Positions 24,606 through 33,871 of a stretch of 45,761 nt of DNA are shown piece by piece. The notes under the pieces are model-generated. The model ran no database searches. It was given only the letters and a program-made list of their open reading frames with translations, and was not told where the DNA came from. The DNA is from Sphingobacteriales bacterium (GTDB lineage: Bacteria; Bacteroidota; Bacteroidia; Sphingobacteriales; Sphingobacteriaceae). The translations under genes were made by a program, and so were the position numbers. Position 1 is the stretch's first letter. Every line of letters starts with the position of its first letter. The DNA lies in the NCBI GenBank assembly GCA_015654985.1, contig JAATFW010000275.1, forward strand, positions 1 to 45,761. Reading direction: 5' to 3'.

Positions 24606-26330
24606 ATGAGTAAAAGAATTGTTGTAGACCCCGTTACCAGGATTGAAGGACACTTACGTATAGAAGCAGATATCGAGAATGGAAAAGTAACAGATGCTTA
24701 TAGTAGCGGCACCATGGTGCGGCTGCTTGAAGAAATACTTCGGGGCAGGGACCCCAGGGATGCATGGGCCTTTGTTGGCCGCGTTTGTGGCGTATGTACG
24801 TCTATCCACTCCCTAACGTCTGCCAGATGTGTGGAAGATGCGCTGGATATTGTCATACCACCCAACGCAGAGCTGGTTCGTAATATTATGTTTTGCACGT
24901 CGTACATGCACGACCATGTGGTGCATTTCTACCATTTGCATGCGATGGACTGGGTGGATATTATGAATGCATTGAAAGCAGACCCTAAGAAAACATCGGA
25001 GCTTGCCCAAAGTATATCGAAATGGTCAAAAAGCTCACCAGGGTATTTCAGCGACATTCAAAACAGGATTAAAAAGTTTGCCAGCAGCGGACAGCTGGGC
25101 ATCTTTTCTAACGGTTATTGGGGTCATTCTGCCTATAAGCTCCCTGCAGAACTGAACCTGATTGGCCTTGCCCACTACCTTGAAGCACTGGAATGGCAAA
25201 AAGAAATTGTAAAGATACATGCCATTTTTGGAGGTAAAAATCCCCATCCTAATTATCTGGTGGGGGGTATGGCATGTGCAATTAACCTGGATGACGTAAG
25301 TGGTATTAACGCAGAGCGGCTGGCTTATGTGGGTCAGTTATTACAACAGGGAAAAGAATTTGTAGAACAGGTATATATCCCGGATCTGATGGCTATCGCT
25401 TCATTTTATAAGGACTGGGGTTCTATTGGCGGGGGACTGGGGAATTATCTTGTTTATGGTGATCTGCCTGTTAATGGCTATCGCGATATTTCGGCGTATA
25501 AATTTCAGGGAGGAGCAATACTGAATAAGGACCTGAGCAGGATCCATGAAGTAGACCTGAAGAAGGATGACGAAGTTCAGGAGTTTATTACGCACTCCTG
25601 GTATGAATATGAAGAAGGAAATGATAAAGGCCTGCACCCATGGAAAGGGGAGAGCAAGGTTAAATATACAGGACCTAAACCCCCGTTTGCAAACTTAGAA
25701 ACCGATCAGAAATATAGCTACCTGAAAACACCGCGCTGGAAAGGAAATGCCATGGAAGTTGGCCCTCTGGCCAGAGTGCTTGTGGGTTATGGCCGGGGAA
25801 GGGAAGATTTTAAAGAAGTGGTTGATAAAGCACTTAAAGACCTCAATGTTCCTGTAGATGCTTTGTTTTCTACGTTGGGAAGAACCGCTGCCCGTGGACT
25901 GGAAAGTCAGTTGACAGCACAATGGGGGTTGGATTTCTATGATCAATTGCTAACGAATATTAAAAATGGTGATACGAGAATGGCAGACATGAGTAAGTTT
26001 GATCCCGCAACCTGGCCGAAATCGGCTTTTGGAGTAGGGCATACCGAAGCACCGCGCGGTGCTCTTGCCCATTGGATTAATATCAAAGACGAAAAAATCG
26101 CTAATTACCAACTGGTTGTACCCACAACCTGGAATGCATCGCCAAGAGATCATAAAGGACAAAAATCGGCTTATGAAGCTTCTCTCATCGATACTCCTGT
26201 TGCTGATGAAACTCAGCCATTAGAAATTTTAAGAACATTACACAGCTTCGATCCATGTATGGCCTGCAGTGTGCATTTGTACGACGAAAAAGGAAATACC
26301 ATCAGTAAGGTCAGCGTATTAGGTGATTAA
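24606..26330 (+). CDS. hyaB: [NiFe]-hydrogenase large subunit
   Basis: The 574-residue protein holds the catalytic NiFe(CN)2CO centre, bound by the N-terminal RVCGVCTSIHSL and the C-terminal DPCMACSVH cysteine pairs. RIEGH near the start and GRGREDF...GRTAARG are typical of group 1 enzymes. The endoprotease should cut after H557, removing 17 residues (LYDEKGN...LGD) once nickel is in place. It is exported through the Tat signal of the small subunit. The gap to the small-subunit gene is 27 bp. Confidence 0.97.
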   Translation: MSKRIVVDPVTRIEGHLRIEADIENGKVTDAYSSGTMVRLLEEILRGRDPRDAWAFVGRVCGVCTSIHSLTSARCVEDALDIVIPPNAELVRNIMFCTSYMHDHVVHFYHLHAMDWVDIMNALKADPKKTSELAQSISKWSKSSPGYFSDIQNRIKKFASSGQLGIFSNGYWGHSAYKLPAELNLIGLAHYLEALEWQKEIVKIHAIFGGKNPHPNYLVGGMACAINLDDVSGINAERLAYVGQLLQQGKEFVEQVYIPDLMAIASFYKDWGSIGGGLGNYLVYGDLPVNGYRDISAYKFQGGAILNKDLSRIHEVDLKKDDEVQEFITHSWYEYEEGNDKGLHPWKGESKVKYTGPKPPFANLETDQKYSYLKTPRWKGNAMEVGPLARVLVGYGRGREDFKEVVDKALKDLNVPVDALFSTLGRTAARGLESQLTAQWGLDFYDQLLTNIKNGDTRMADMSKFDPATWPKSAFGVGHTEAPRGALAHWINIKDEKIANYQLVVPTTWNASPRDHKGQKSAYEASLIDTPVADETQPLEILRTLHSFDPCMACSVHLYDEKGNTISKVSVLGD

Positions 26331-26343
26331 ATAATATAAATTT

Positions 26344-27108
26344 ATGGCAAATAAATATTTACATATACCGCGGCTAAGAAGGGTATATGTGTGGGAGTTA
26401 CCAGTGAGGATTTATCACTGGCTAAATGCACTGGCTATTGTGGTACTGATTATTACCGGTTTTTATATCTCCAACCCGGTTGCTTTGCTGAGCAGTAAGG
26501 ATGCCTCGCAGCAATATATCATGGGATGGTTCAGGTATATACATTTTGCCGCTGCCTATATTTTCTTTTTTAATTTTTTATTTCGCCTGTACTGGGGATT
26601 TGTGGGTAATAAATATGCAAACTGGAAACAGTTTATACCTACGTCAAAACGGTTCTTCCATGAAATCTGGGCTGTGTTTAAGATAGATATCCTGATGCTG
26701 AAAAAAAATGGTAAGGAGCAGGAGCATTTGAGTATAGGCCATAATGCAATGGCAGGTATTATCTATTTCATGACTTTCCTTGCCTTTTTAGTACAATGCC
26801 TCACAGGTTTCGGCTTGTATGCCCGGATGTCGTCATGGTGGTTACCCAAATTGTTTGCCTGGGTACCTGTCTTGCTCGGTGGCGATATCCTGACCAGGAA
26901 AATCCATCATTGGTCAATGTGGTATTTTATCATATTTACAGTAATCCATGTTTACCTGGTATTTTATCATGATTATGTAGAAGGCCGCGGGGAAACAAGC
27001 AGCATGGTTGGCGGATGGAAGTTTATTGAAGAGGACGTATTTGAAAAGAACCTGCACCAAACTCCTAATCCGGAGAAAACGGAGGTTGAGGAAATCACTA
27101 AACATTGA
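26344..27108 (+). CDS. hyaC: Ni/Fe-hydrogenase b-type cytochrome subunit
   Basis: The 254-residue membrane protein has four predicted helices, beginning VYVWELPVRIYHWLNALAIVVLIITGFYI. Haem-ligand histidines occur in IYHWL, FRYIHFAAAY and near the C-terminus in HHWSMWYFIIFTVIHVYLVFYHDYVEGRG, all family hallmarks. It takes electrons from the distal cluster of the small subunit and reduces menaquinone, which makes the enzyme a respiratory uptake hydrogenase. It is 13 bp after the large subunit gene and overlaps or abuts the protease gene. Confidence 0.95.
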   Translation: MANKYLHIPRLRRVYVWELPVRIYHWLNALAIVVLIITGFYISNPVALLSSKDASQQYIMGWFRYIHFAAAYIFFFNFLFRLYWGFVGNKYANWKQFIPTSKRFFHEIWAVFKIDILMLKKNGKEQEHLSIGHNAMAGIIYFMTFLAFLVQCLTGFGLYARMSSWWLPKLFAWVPVLLGGDILTRKIHHWSMWYFIIFTVIHVYLVFYHDYVEGRGETSSMVGGWKFIEEDVFEKNLHQTPNPEKTEVEEITKH

Positions 27109-27116
27109 ACCCCGTG

Positions 27117-27638
27117 ATGATGAAGACAGTTGGAGAAATATTGATACTTGGCATTGGGAACTACTTAATGGGCGATGAGGGGGTTGGTGTACATCTCGCT
27201 AACCGCATGGAGAAAGCGGTGTTGCCTGCCGGAGTGGATGTGTTGGATGGGGGCACCGGCGGTTTTCACCTGCTGGAGTATTTTGAAGATTATGCCTGTG
27301 TTATTTTGGTAGATGCTACATTAGATGGCCGGGAACCCGGCACCATACGGTTGATAAAGCCGCGTTTTGCCGCTGATTTTCCGCCGGCAATGAGTACGCA
27401 CGATATCGGCCTGAAAGACCTGGTGAGTGCTTTACAGCTCCTTGGCAGAATGCCCGAAATTGATCTTTTTGTAGTGAGCATAGCTTCTGTTCAGCAACAG
27501 GGAATAGTCCTCACCGCAGAAATTGAAGGTGTAATGCCTTTGTTAATAGAAAAAGTAAAAGAGTTAGTGCTTAAAAACCAGGCGGCTACTTCTATTGATA
27601 AAGCCGGCGGCGTTAAATTAGTATCTGTCACTTTATAA
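27117..27638 (+). CDS. hyaD: hydrogenase maturation endopeptidase
   Basis: About 173 residues from the ATG at 27117. A TTG at 27105 overlapping the upstream stop codon is possible but less likely, and a second ATG follows at 27120. Family motifs: LGIGNYLMGDEGVGVHLANRM (acidic Ni ligand), DGGTGGFHLLEYF...VILVDA (Asp ligand) and STHDIGLKDLV (His ligand). It senses nickel in the large subunit and removes the C-terminal extension. The tight packing with hyaC and hypF supports one operon. Confidence 0.94.
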   Translation: MMKTVGEILILGIGNYLMGDEGVGVHLANRMEKAVLPAGVDVLDGGTGGFHLLEYFEDYACVILVDATLDGREPGTIRLIKPRFAADFPPAMSTHDIGLKDLVSALQLLGRMPEIDLFVVSIASVQQQGIVLTAEIEGVMPLLIEKVKELVLKNQAATSIDKAGGVKLVSVTL

Positions 27639-27645
27639 ATTACAG

Positions 27646-30072
27646 GTGGAAACGTATCATATTCATTTAAATGGGATTGTGCAGGGCGTAGGCTTCAGAC
27701 CACTGGTCTACCGCCTGGCACTGAATAACGGGCTGAATGGGTATGTGAGAAATGACAGTAACGGCCTGAATGTATTTTTTAATGCACCGGCATCACAGGC
27801 CGCTTTATTCTTTGCGCAGATAAAACAGTGTGCACCCCCAAGAGCAACGATTTTGAGGTCTGCTTTGTACAGAATTGCAGATCGGACTTATCCTGATTTT
27901 TCAATCCTGGTGGCCGGTGAGATCAGTGCAAAGGAGGAAGATCTGACAGCCAGTGAAATAATACCGGATACTTCTGAAACCGATGATACCGCCGCGGCCA
28001 AAATCTTAAAAAAACAAGTATTAATATCGCCGGATATTGCTATTTGTCAAGTTTGCCTTAAAGAGCTGCATGATGTCGGTAACCGCCGCTATCGTTACCC
28101 TTTTATTACTTGTACACAATGCGGGCCCCGCTATTCCATTATTAACCAATTGCCGTATGAAAGGCAGGCTACAGCCATGCATCGCTTTTTAATGTGCAAA
28201 AGCTGTGGAAGGGAATATGCGGATACGGCAGACCGGAGATTTTTTTCGCAGACAAACTCCTGTTCTGATTGCGGCATCTCGCTTAGCCTGTTTGAAAATC
28301 CGGCGGGGTTGATATCAAATGATAATGAAACGGTATTGGTGCAAATTAAAGAGTTTTTGCAGCAAGGGAAGGTCCTTGCTGTAAAAGGCATAGGCGGATA
28401 TATTTTATTGGCCGACGCTGGCAACAGGCAAACCATTCAACGCTTAAGGAGCCGGAAGCACCGGCCTCAGAAACCTTTTGCGCTGCTGTATCCCGGCCTT
28501 GCCGAAGTGCAAAAAGATTTTCATTTAAATGATCAGGAAAGGGAAATATTGGAAAGTCCGGCGGCGCCTATTATGTTGCTGTCTCCTAAAGCTACAGCTT
28601 TTATGGAGCTCGCAGTTGATGATATTGCTCCTGGTTTAGCAAGATTAGGGGTAATGATCCCCTATAATCCTCTGTTTGATTTAATTGCATGCGATTTTGC
28701 CAGGCCTTTAATTGCTACCAGTGCCAATGTTTCAGGTTCCCCGATTATTTATCAGGAACATGATGCGCTCAGCTACTTATTTGATATAGCTGATTATGTG
28801 GTTAGCCATAACCGCGAAATTAGCATCCCGCAGGACGACAGTGTTATCCAGCTTTCAAAGTATTCAGGTCAGCAGATCGTTTTACGAAGATCCAGAGGTT
28901 ATGCGCCTTCATTGTTTAATTATAAATCCAGCGGCAGCCTTTGTGTTTTAGCTACAGGTGCTTTTTTGAAGAGCACTTTTAGCCTGGCGATAAATGGGAA
29001 TGTTTTTGTAAGCCAGTTTTTAGGAAGTGCTGAAAGCTATGAGTCGCAGGTGATGTATACCAATGCCATTAATCATTGGCTTCAACTGTATGCTATTCAG
29101 CCCGAAATGATTGTTACAGACTTACACTCCGGTTATTTTTCACACCAGTTTGCACTTGAGTTTGCCCAAAAAACAGGAGTTAAGCTGAAGCTTGTGCAAC
29201 ACCATGAAGCACATTTTGCTGCGGTACTGGCGGAAAATAACCTCTTGCACAGGAAGGACCTATATGAAAAAGATGTTGTTTTGGGGGTGATATGGGACGG
29301 CACGGGTTTAGGCCATGATGGCCATATCTGGGGTGGTGAGTTTTTTAAATATACGCATAATGAAATGCAGCGCTGTGGGCATTTCGACTATTTTCCCGCT
29401 GTTGCGGGAGATAAAATGGCTATTGAACCGCGTATTGCCGCACTTTGCGCTACCAAAAGTGTTTGGCCATTGTCTGCTGCGCTTCATGAGTTGTCAGACG
29501 TTCAGCTAAGAGAAAAATTTACTGCTGCAGAATGGAACAATTATCAGTCACTCATGAACAGTACAAATTTATTTACTTCATCTGCCGGACGGATTTTTGA
29601 CGCTGTAGCGTCGCTGCTTGGAGTGGGCGACAAGCAAAGCTATGAAGGCGAGGCAGCGATGTATTTGCAGCATATGGCTGAAGAATATGTGGCTATAAAT
29701 GGCTTTTTAATGAACGGGTCTTATGTAGAGAAGGAACTTTCTTCTGCTGTTATACCCACTGCTGCTTTGATGCTGGGGATACTTACAGATATAGAAAAAG
29801 GCGAAGACAGAAAATATATCGCGGCAAAGTTCCATTACAGTTTGGTTTGTGTAATTGGCAATGTGGCCCGGAAAATGAATATTGATCATATCTGCTTCAG
29901 TGGCGGTGTTTTTCAAAATGCTTTGCTGGTAGACTGGATAAAGTGCAAATATACAGGTGAATATCAATTGTATTTCCATGCAGACCTATCGCCTAACGAT
30001 GAGAACATTTCATTCGGGCAGCTGGTATACGGGGAAAATAATATCCAAAATAATTATCACACGATGTTATGA
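27646..30072 (+). CDS. hypF: carbamoyltransferase HypF
   Basis: The start is a GTG at 27646, eight bases after hyaD. The 808 residues are in the usual order: acylphosphatase domain (IVQGVGFRPLVYRLA, 1-90), two zinc fingers (CQVC...CTQC; CKSC...CSDC, about 130-215), a YrdC-like domain (SRKHRPQKPFALL, SANVSG, about 230-420) and a Kae1-like carbamoyltransferase domain (QHHEAHFAAVLAENN, GVIWDGTGLGHDGHIWGGEFF, SGGVFQNALL). It makes the cyanide ligands from carbamoyl phosphate with HypE. At 808 residues it is slightly longer than the 750-780 usual; residues about 105-120 hold an extra acidic stretch. Confidence 0.97.
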   Translation: METYHIHLNGIVQGVGFRPLVYRLALNNGLNGYVRNDSNGLNVFFNAPASQAALFFAQIKQCAPPRATILRSALYRIADRTYPDFSILVAGEISAKEEDLTASEIIPDTSETDDTAAAKILKKQVLISPDIAICQVCLKELHDVGNRRYRYPFITCTQCGPRYSIINQLPYERQATAMHRFLMCKSCGREYADTADRRFFSQTNSCSDCGISLSLFENPAGLISNDNETVLVQIKEFLQQGKVLAVKGIGGYILLADAGNRQTIQRLRSRKHRPQKPFALLYPGLAEVQKDFHLNDQEREILESPAAPIMLLSPKATAFMELAVDDIAPGLARLGVMIPYNPLFDLIACDFARPLIATSANVSGSPIIYQEHDALSYLFDIADYVVSHNREISIPQDDSVIQLSKYSGQQIVLRRSRGYAPSLFNYKSSGSLCVLATGAFLKSTFSLAINGNVFVSQFLGSAESYESQVMYTNAINHWLQLYAIQPEMIVTDLHSGYFSHQFALEFAQKTGVKLKLVQHHEAHFAAVLAENNLLHRKDLYEKDVVLGVIWDGTGLGHDGHIWGGEFFKYTHNEMQRCGHFDYFPAVAGDKMAIEPRIAALCATKSVWPLSAALHELSDVQLREKFTAAEWNNYQSLMNSTNLFTSSAGRIFDAVASLLGVGDKQSYEGEAAMYLQHMAEEYVAINGFLMNGSYVEKELSSAVIPTAALMLGILTDIEKGEDRKYIAAKFHYSLVCVIGNVARKMNIDHICFSGGVFQNALLVDWIKCKYTGEYQLYFHADLSPNDENISFGQLVYGENNIQNNYHTML

Positions 30073-31175
30073 AATATGTATCAGAGTTCCGTTCACCGGA
30101 AATAGTGGATGCCCTCTTAAAACAAATCAGGCAAATTGCAAAAGGTAACTGGAATATCATGGAAGTGTGCGGAGGACAGACACATTCACTGGTTAAGAAT
30201 GGCCTGCTTAGTATGCTGCCTTCAAATATACAGATGGTACACGGTCCGGGATGCCCGGTATGTGTTACGCCGGTCAATTTGATCGATAAAGCAGTTTATT
30301 TAGCTATAGAACAAAAGGTAATACTATGTTCTTACGGAGATATGATCAGGGTTCCGGGCAGTAACATGAGCCTGCTGGAAGCAAAATCAAAAGGAGCAGA
30401 CGTACGTATTTTGTACTCCCCATTGGAAGCCGTTAAAATAGCGAGGGAAAATCCGGAAAGGGAAGTGGTTTTTTTTGCTGTTGGTTTCGAAACAACGGCT
30501 CCGGCAAATGCATTGTCTGTTATTCATGCACATCGTGAAGGGATCAGGAATTATTCCATCCTAACCTCGCATGTGCTGGTGCCACCGGCCATGGATGCCA
30601 TCATGAGCGATAGTGAATGCCGGGTTGATGCTTTTTTAGGCGCAGGACATGTTTGTGCTATTATGGGGATGCAGGAATACTACCCGATAGTTGAAAAATA
30701 TAAAATACCTGTTGTGATTACTGGTTTTGAGCCTGTTGATCTGCTGGAAGGGATTTTTATGACTGTAAAGCAATTGGAATGCGGCCAATATAAACTTGAA
30801 AACCAATATGCCCGTGTTGTGGAAGCGAATGGAAACAGGCCGGCCATTAAGGCTATTGATGAAATATTTGAGGTGACTAATCGTGAGTGGCGCGGAATAG
30901 GTGAAATACCTTGCAGTGGTTATGGTGTGAAAGCAAAGTACAGCAGCTATGATGCAACCAGGAAATTCAAAATTGATATTTCCGGGTCGCATGAGGATCT
31001 TACCTGCTTATCCGGCGATATCATGAAGGGAAAGATTAAGCCCCGGTATTGCCCTAACTTTGGAGAGAAATGCACTCCTGTGCATCCTTTGGGTGCTCCA
31101 ATGGTGAGCAGTGAAGGTGCATGTGCTGCTTACTATCATTTTAACATGTCGGCCGCTGGTATGTACCGGGATTAA
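30069..31175 (+). CDS. hypD: hydrogenase maturation protein HypD
   Basis: The 368-residue protein overlaps hypF by 4 bp (ATGA), implying coupled translation. It has the conserved CGGQTHSLVKNGL, HGPGCPVCVTP and CSYGDMIRVPGS motifs, GFETTAPANA, GAGHVCAIMG, and the C-terminal 4Fe-4S ligand cysteines in CLSGDIMKGKIKPRYCPNF followed by CTPVHPLGAPMVSSEGAC. With HypC it is the scaffold on which the Fe(CN)2CO group is built. Confidence 0.97.
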   Translation: MKYVSEFRSPEIVDALLKQIRQIAKGNWNIMEVCGGQTHSLVKNGLLSMLPSNIQMVHGPGCPVCVTPVNLIDKAVYLAIEQKVILCSYGDMIRVPGSNMSLLEAKSKGADVRILYSPLEAVKIARENPEREVVFFAVGFETTAPANALSVIHAHREGIRNYSILTSHVLVPPAMDAIMSDSECRVDAFLGAGHVCAIMGMQEYYPIVEKYKIPVVITGFEPVDLLEGIFMTVKQLECGQYKLENQYARVVEANGNRPAIKAIDEIFEVTNREWRGIGEIPCSGYGVKAKYSSYDATRKFKIDISGSHEDLTCLSGDIMKGKIKPRYCPNFGEKCTPVHPLGAPMVSSEGACAAYYHFNMSAAGMYRD

Positions 31176-31231
31176 AAAATCATTACCGCTGCCGGCGCCG
31201 CAATTATTCTGTTCAATATAAAAAATTTAAA

Positions 31232-32269
31232 ATGAATCTTTCTTGTCCGATTCCCAAATTCGATTTCGACACCATTAACCTGGGGCATGGCAGCGGCGGT
31301 ACTTTAACGAGCCAGCTGTTGGATGCAGGTGTTTTCAAGCTGCTTGAAAATGACTTGCTCAACAAAAAACACGACGGTGCTGTTTTTAGCCTCAATGGAA
31401 AAGTTGCCATGAGTACAGATACTTATGTCGTATCGCCTGTATTCTTTGAAGGCGGCAATATTGGCGATCTTGCTGTAAACGGCACTGTAAATGATCTGGC
31501 TATGTGCGGGGCAGCAGCAAAGTATCTTACCCTAAGTTTTGTATTGGAAGAGGGACTGAAAATGACCGAGTTCTGGGAGATATTGGTCAGTATAAAAACT
31601 GCCTGTGATGCAGCCGGGGTTATTGTAATTACGGGTGACACCAAAGTAGTTGAGAGAGGCAAAGGCGACAAGATTTTTATTAATACTACAGGCATAGGCC
31701 TGGTTCATCCCAGGGCAAATATTGATATAGACAATATTAAACCGGGAGATAGAATTATTTTAAGTGGCCCGCTAGCAAGGCATGGCATTACTATTATCAG
31801 CCATCGCGAAGGGCTGCAGTTTGAAACTACGATCAGCAGCGATACGCGCCCGCTTAATCAAATAGTTTCAGCGCTGCTGGATGAATTTGGCGAATACATC
31901 CATCTATTGCGCGACCCTACACGCGGCGGACTGGCTACGGTATTGAATGAAATTGCTGCACAGGCAAATCTGGGTATCAGCATCTCACAGAAAAATATCC
32001 CTGTAGAAGAAGAAGTGGATGGCGCATGTGAAATGCTCGGGTTCGATCCCTTATATGTAGCTAATGAAGGCTTGTTTGTTGCCATTGTTGACGCTTCAAT
32101 AGCCGGTGAACTGTTAAAGCGGCTGCAAGCCTGGGAATACGGTGCGATGGCCGGCATTGTAGGAGAAGTTACTGCTGACCATCCCTGCAAGGTAATCATG
32201 AAAAGTACTATTGGCGGCCACAGGGTAGTGAATATGCTTGCAGGCGAACAATTGCCCAGGATTTGCTGA
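31232..32269 (+). CDS. hypE: hydrogenase maturation protein HypE
   Basis: The 345-residue ATP-dependent dehydratase belongs to the PurM/SelD superfamily: GHGSGGTLTSQLL at the N-terminus, DGAVF, STDTYVVSP, GDTKVVERGKGDK and RDPTRGGLATVLNEIA. It ends in PRIC, the C-terminal cysteine that is carbamoylated by HypF and dehydrated to thiocyanate. It completes the hypA-F set. Spacing from hypD is 56 bp. Confidence 0.97.
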   Translation: MNLSCPIPKFDFDTINLGHGSGGTLTSQLLDAGVFKLLENDLLNKKHDGAVFSLNGKVAMSTDTYVVSPVFFEGGNIGDLAVNGTVNDLAMCGAAAKYLTLSFVLEEGLKMTEFWEILVSIKTACDAAGVIVITGDTKVVERGKGDKIFINTTGIGLVHPRANIDIDNIKPGDRIILSGPLARHGITIISHREGLQFETTISSDTRPLNQIVSALLDEFGEYIHLLRDPTRGGLATVLNEIAAQANLGISISQKNIPVEEEVDGACEMLGFDPLYVANEGLFVAIVDASIAGELLKRLQAWEYGAMAGIVGEVTADHPCKVIMKSTIGGHRVVNMLAGEQLPRIC

Positions 32270-32326
32270 TTTATATTTTTTATACAAACCGTGTCTTTTT
32301 AACGCAAAATTATTATTAAACCCGAT

Positions 32327-33076
32327 ATGTTTACGTTTCCCCTTTTACTTACTATTTACGCCGGGTTTACCCACGCTTTCGAAGCCGATCATTTACTTGC
32401 TGTAAGCAGCATTGTGTCGCAGCGCAATCACTCCTGGTTGTCTATGAAAGACGGCGTCTTCTGGGGACTTGGTCATTCATCAACTATTTTTATTATTGGC
32501 ATACTGATGATACTTTTTAAAATAGGTATTTCAGAACAGTATTTTCATTATTTTGAGGCAGCAGTAGGCCTAATGCTCATTGTTCTGGCTATTTACCGTT
32601 TAATGGAGTTTATGCGGGGCAAGAAATTAATTATCCATCAGCACTACCACTTACATAAAGATGAAGTACATCAGCATTTGCATATTCATTTTAACCCGAA
32701 AAAGGCTGCAGGCCCAATGCATATCCATCAGCATCTTCAGGCACATGAACACACCTTTGATCATACACATCCTCACACGCATCAACTTGCTTATGGAGTA
32801 GGTTTAGTACACGGTCTTGCAGGCAGCGGTGCATTGGCTGTACTGGTGATGGCTCAAATCAGCAGCCCGTTTGAGGGTTTGGCTTATCTTTTGATATTCT
32901 GCGGCGGTTGTATCGGAGGGATGCTTGTTGCAGCAGGATTATTCAGCGTGCCCTTCTCCAAAAAAATAATTCAGGCACCCAAGTTGCAAAATGCACTCGT
33001 AATCGGGTCGTCATTACTCTGTTTACTATATGGCGGAAAAGTGGTATTTGAGAATTTAGCAGGATTTATAGTGTGA
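32327..33076 (+). CDS. NicO/UreH-type nickel transporter
   Basis: The 249-residue membrane protein has about six helices and an early HAFEADHLLA segment, which matches the HX4DH nickel-binding signature of nickel/cobalt permeases. Residues about 104-153 form a cytoplasmic or periplasmic loop with some twenty histidines (HQHYHLHKDEVHQHLHIH and on). A second GVGLVHGLAGSGA segment repeats the His-containing pattern. Placed 57 bp after hypE, it most likely supplies nickel for the hydrogenase. Annotations as UreH or sulfite-exporter-like are alternatives for the same fold. Confidence 0.85.
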   Translation: MFTFPLLLTIYAGFTHAFEADHLLAVSSIVSQRNHSWLSMKDGVFWGLGHSSTIFIIGILMILFKIGISEQYFHYFEAAVGLMLIVLAIYRLMEFMRGKKLIIHQHYHLHKDEVHQHLHIHFNPKKAAGPMHIHQHLQAHEHTFDHTHPHTHQLAYGVGLVHGLAGSGALAVLVMAQISSPFEGLAYLLIFCGGCIGGMLVAAGLFSVPFSKKIIQAPKLQNALVIGSSLLCLLYGGKVVFENLAGFIV

Positions 33077-33261
33077 TAAAGGTCCTCTTTTCAAGCTCAA
33101 AACTCCAATCGAAAAGGCCAGGACGGTGTGAACCTGCCGGTATCTAGTTGTTCTTTGTCTGATGCCGGAGGCAGGGTTATTAAGTGCTAATCTGGAAACC
33201 GGGCTGCACAGCCCAAAATCACCTTGGCTCAAACGCCCCCCTTATTCGTCGCGAATAACCC

Positions 33262-33292
33262 TTGCTCAATTTCATATCATAACTTACTTTTG
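33262..33292 (+). promoter_or_regulatory. promoter of the DHFR-like gene
   Basis: TTG (33262-33264) and TACTTTTG (33285-33292) are 20 nt apart, and the ATG follows after AAGT at 33297, predicting a leaderless mRNA. The preceding intergenic stretch from 33077 has only a short GGGCTG-CA-CAGCCC palindrome (33209-33222). Confidence 0.65.
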
Positions 33293-33296
33293 AAGT

Positions 33297-33848
33297 ATGA
33301 GGACAGTAACATTTGCTATGAACATTAGTGTGGACGGTTATTGCGGCCACACCATATTTAACCCAGGTGAAGAACTGATGGACTATTTCACCGCTATGAT
33401 GTATGATATTGATCTGCTCTTTTATGGCCGCGTCATGTATCAGTTAATGTTCCCCTATTGGGCCGATGTTGCAATAGATAAATCGGGTTCAGAAGCAGAG
33501 ATCAGATTTGCAGAAAGGCTGAGTGCAATTGATAGCGTTGTTGTCTCAACAACCCTCAATAGTGAGGAGGCGAAAACGCGCATTGTCCGTAGCAACCCGG
33601 CAGAAGAACTGTTAAAGTTGAAACAACAGCCAGGTAAGAAAATATCTGTAGATAGTGTAAGTCTGCTGCCCGAATTGATAACCGCAGGCTTGATTGATGA
33701 GTTTCACTTAGTGGTTCACCCGATTATTGCGGGACAGGGGCGGCAGCTTTTCCCCGCCGGAAGTCTTAATGAATTACTAAATCTGAGATTATTAAAAACT
33801 AAAACTTTCCAGAACGGATGCGTAGCGCATCATTATGCGAGGCAGTAA
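33297..33848 (+). CDS. dihydrofolate reductase family protein (RibD C-terminal-like)
   Basis: The 183-residue protein has the RibD_C/DHFR-like fold: MRTVTFAMNISVDGYCGHT at the N-terminus, DLLFYGRVMYQLMFPYW, a central VVVSTTL strand, and GLIDEFHLVVHPIIAGQGRQLFP near the C-terminus. Most proteins of this YyaP/YwjB type are NADPH-dependent reductases of unknown substrate; it is not the house-keeping folA. It is followed by a VOC-family gene 23 bp downstream. Confidence 0.88.
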   Translation: MRTVTFAMNISVDGYCGHTIFNPGEELMDYFTAMMYDIDLLFYGRVMYQLMFPYWADVAIDKSGSEAEIRFAERLSAIDSVVVSTTLNSEEAKTRIVRSNPAEELLKLKQQPGKKISVDSVSLLPELITAGLIDEFHLVVHPIIAGQGRQLFPAGSLNELLNLRLLKTKTFQNGCVAHHYARQ

Positions 33849-33871
33849 ATTGAAAACTTAAAAATAAAATT

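Noticed and set aside
24114..24653. 179-codon minus-strand frame inside the hydrogenase genes
   Set aside because: It is antisense to strongly conserved small- and large-subunit codons and has no recognisable motif.
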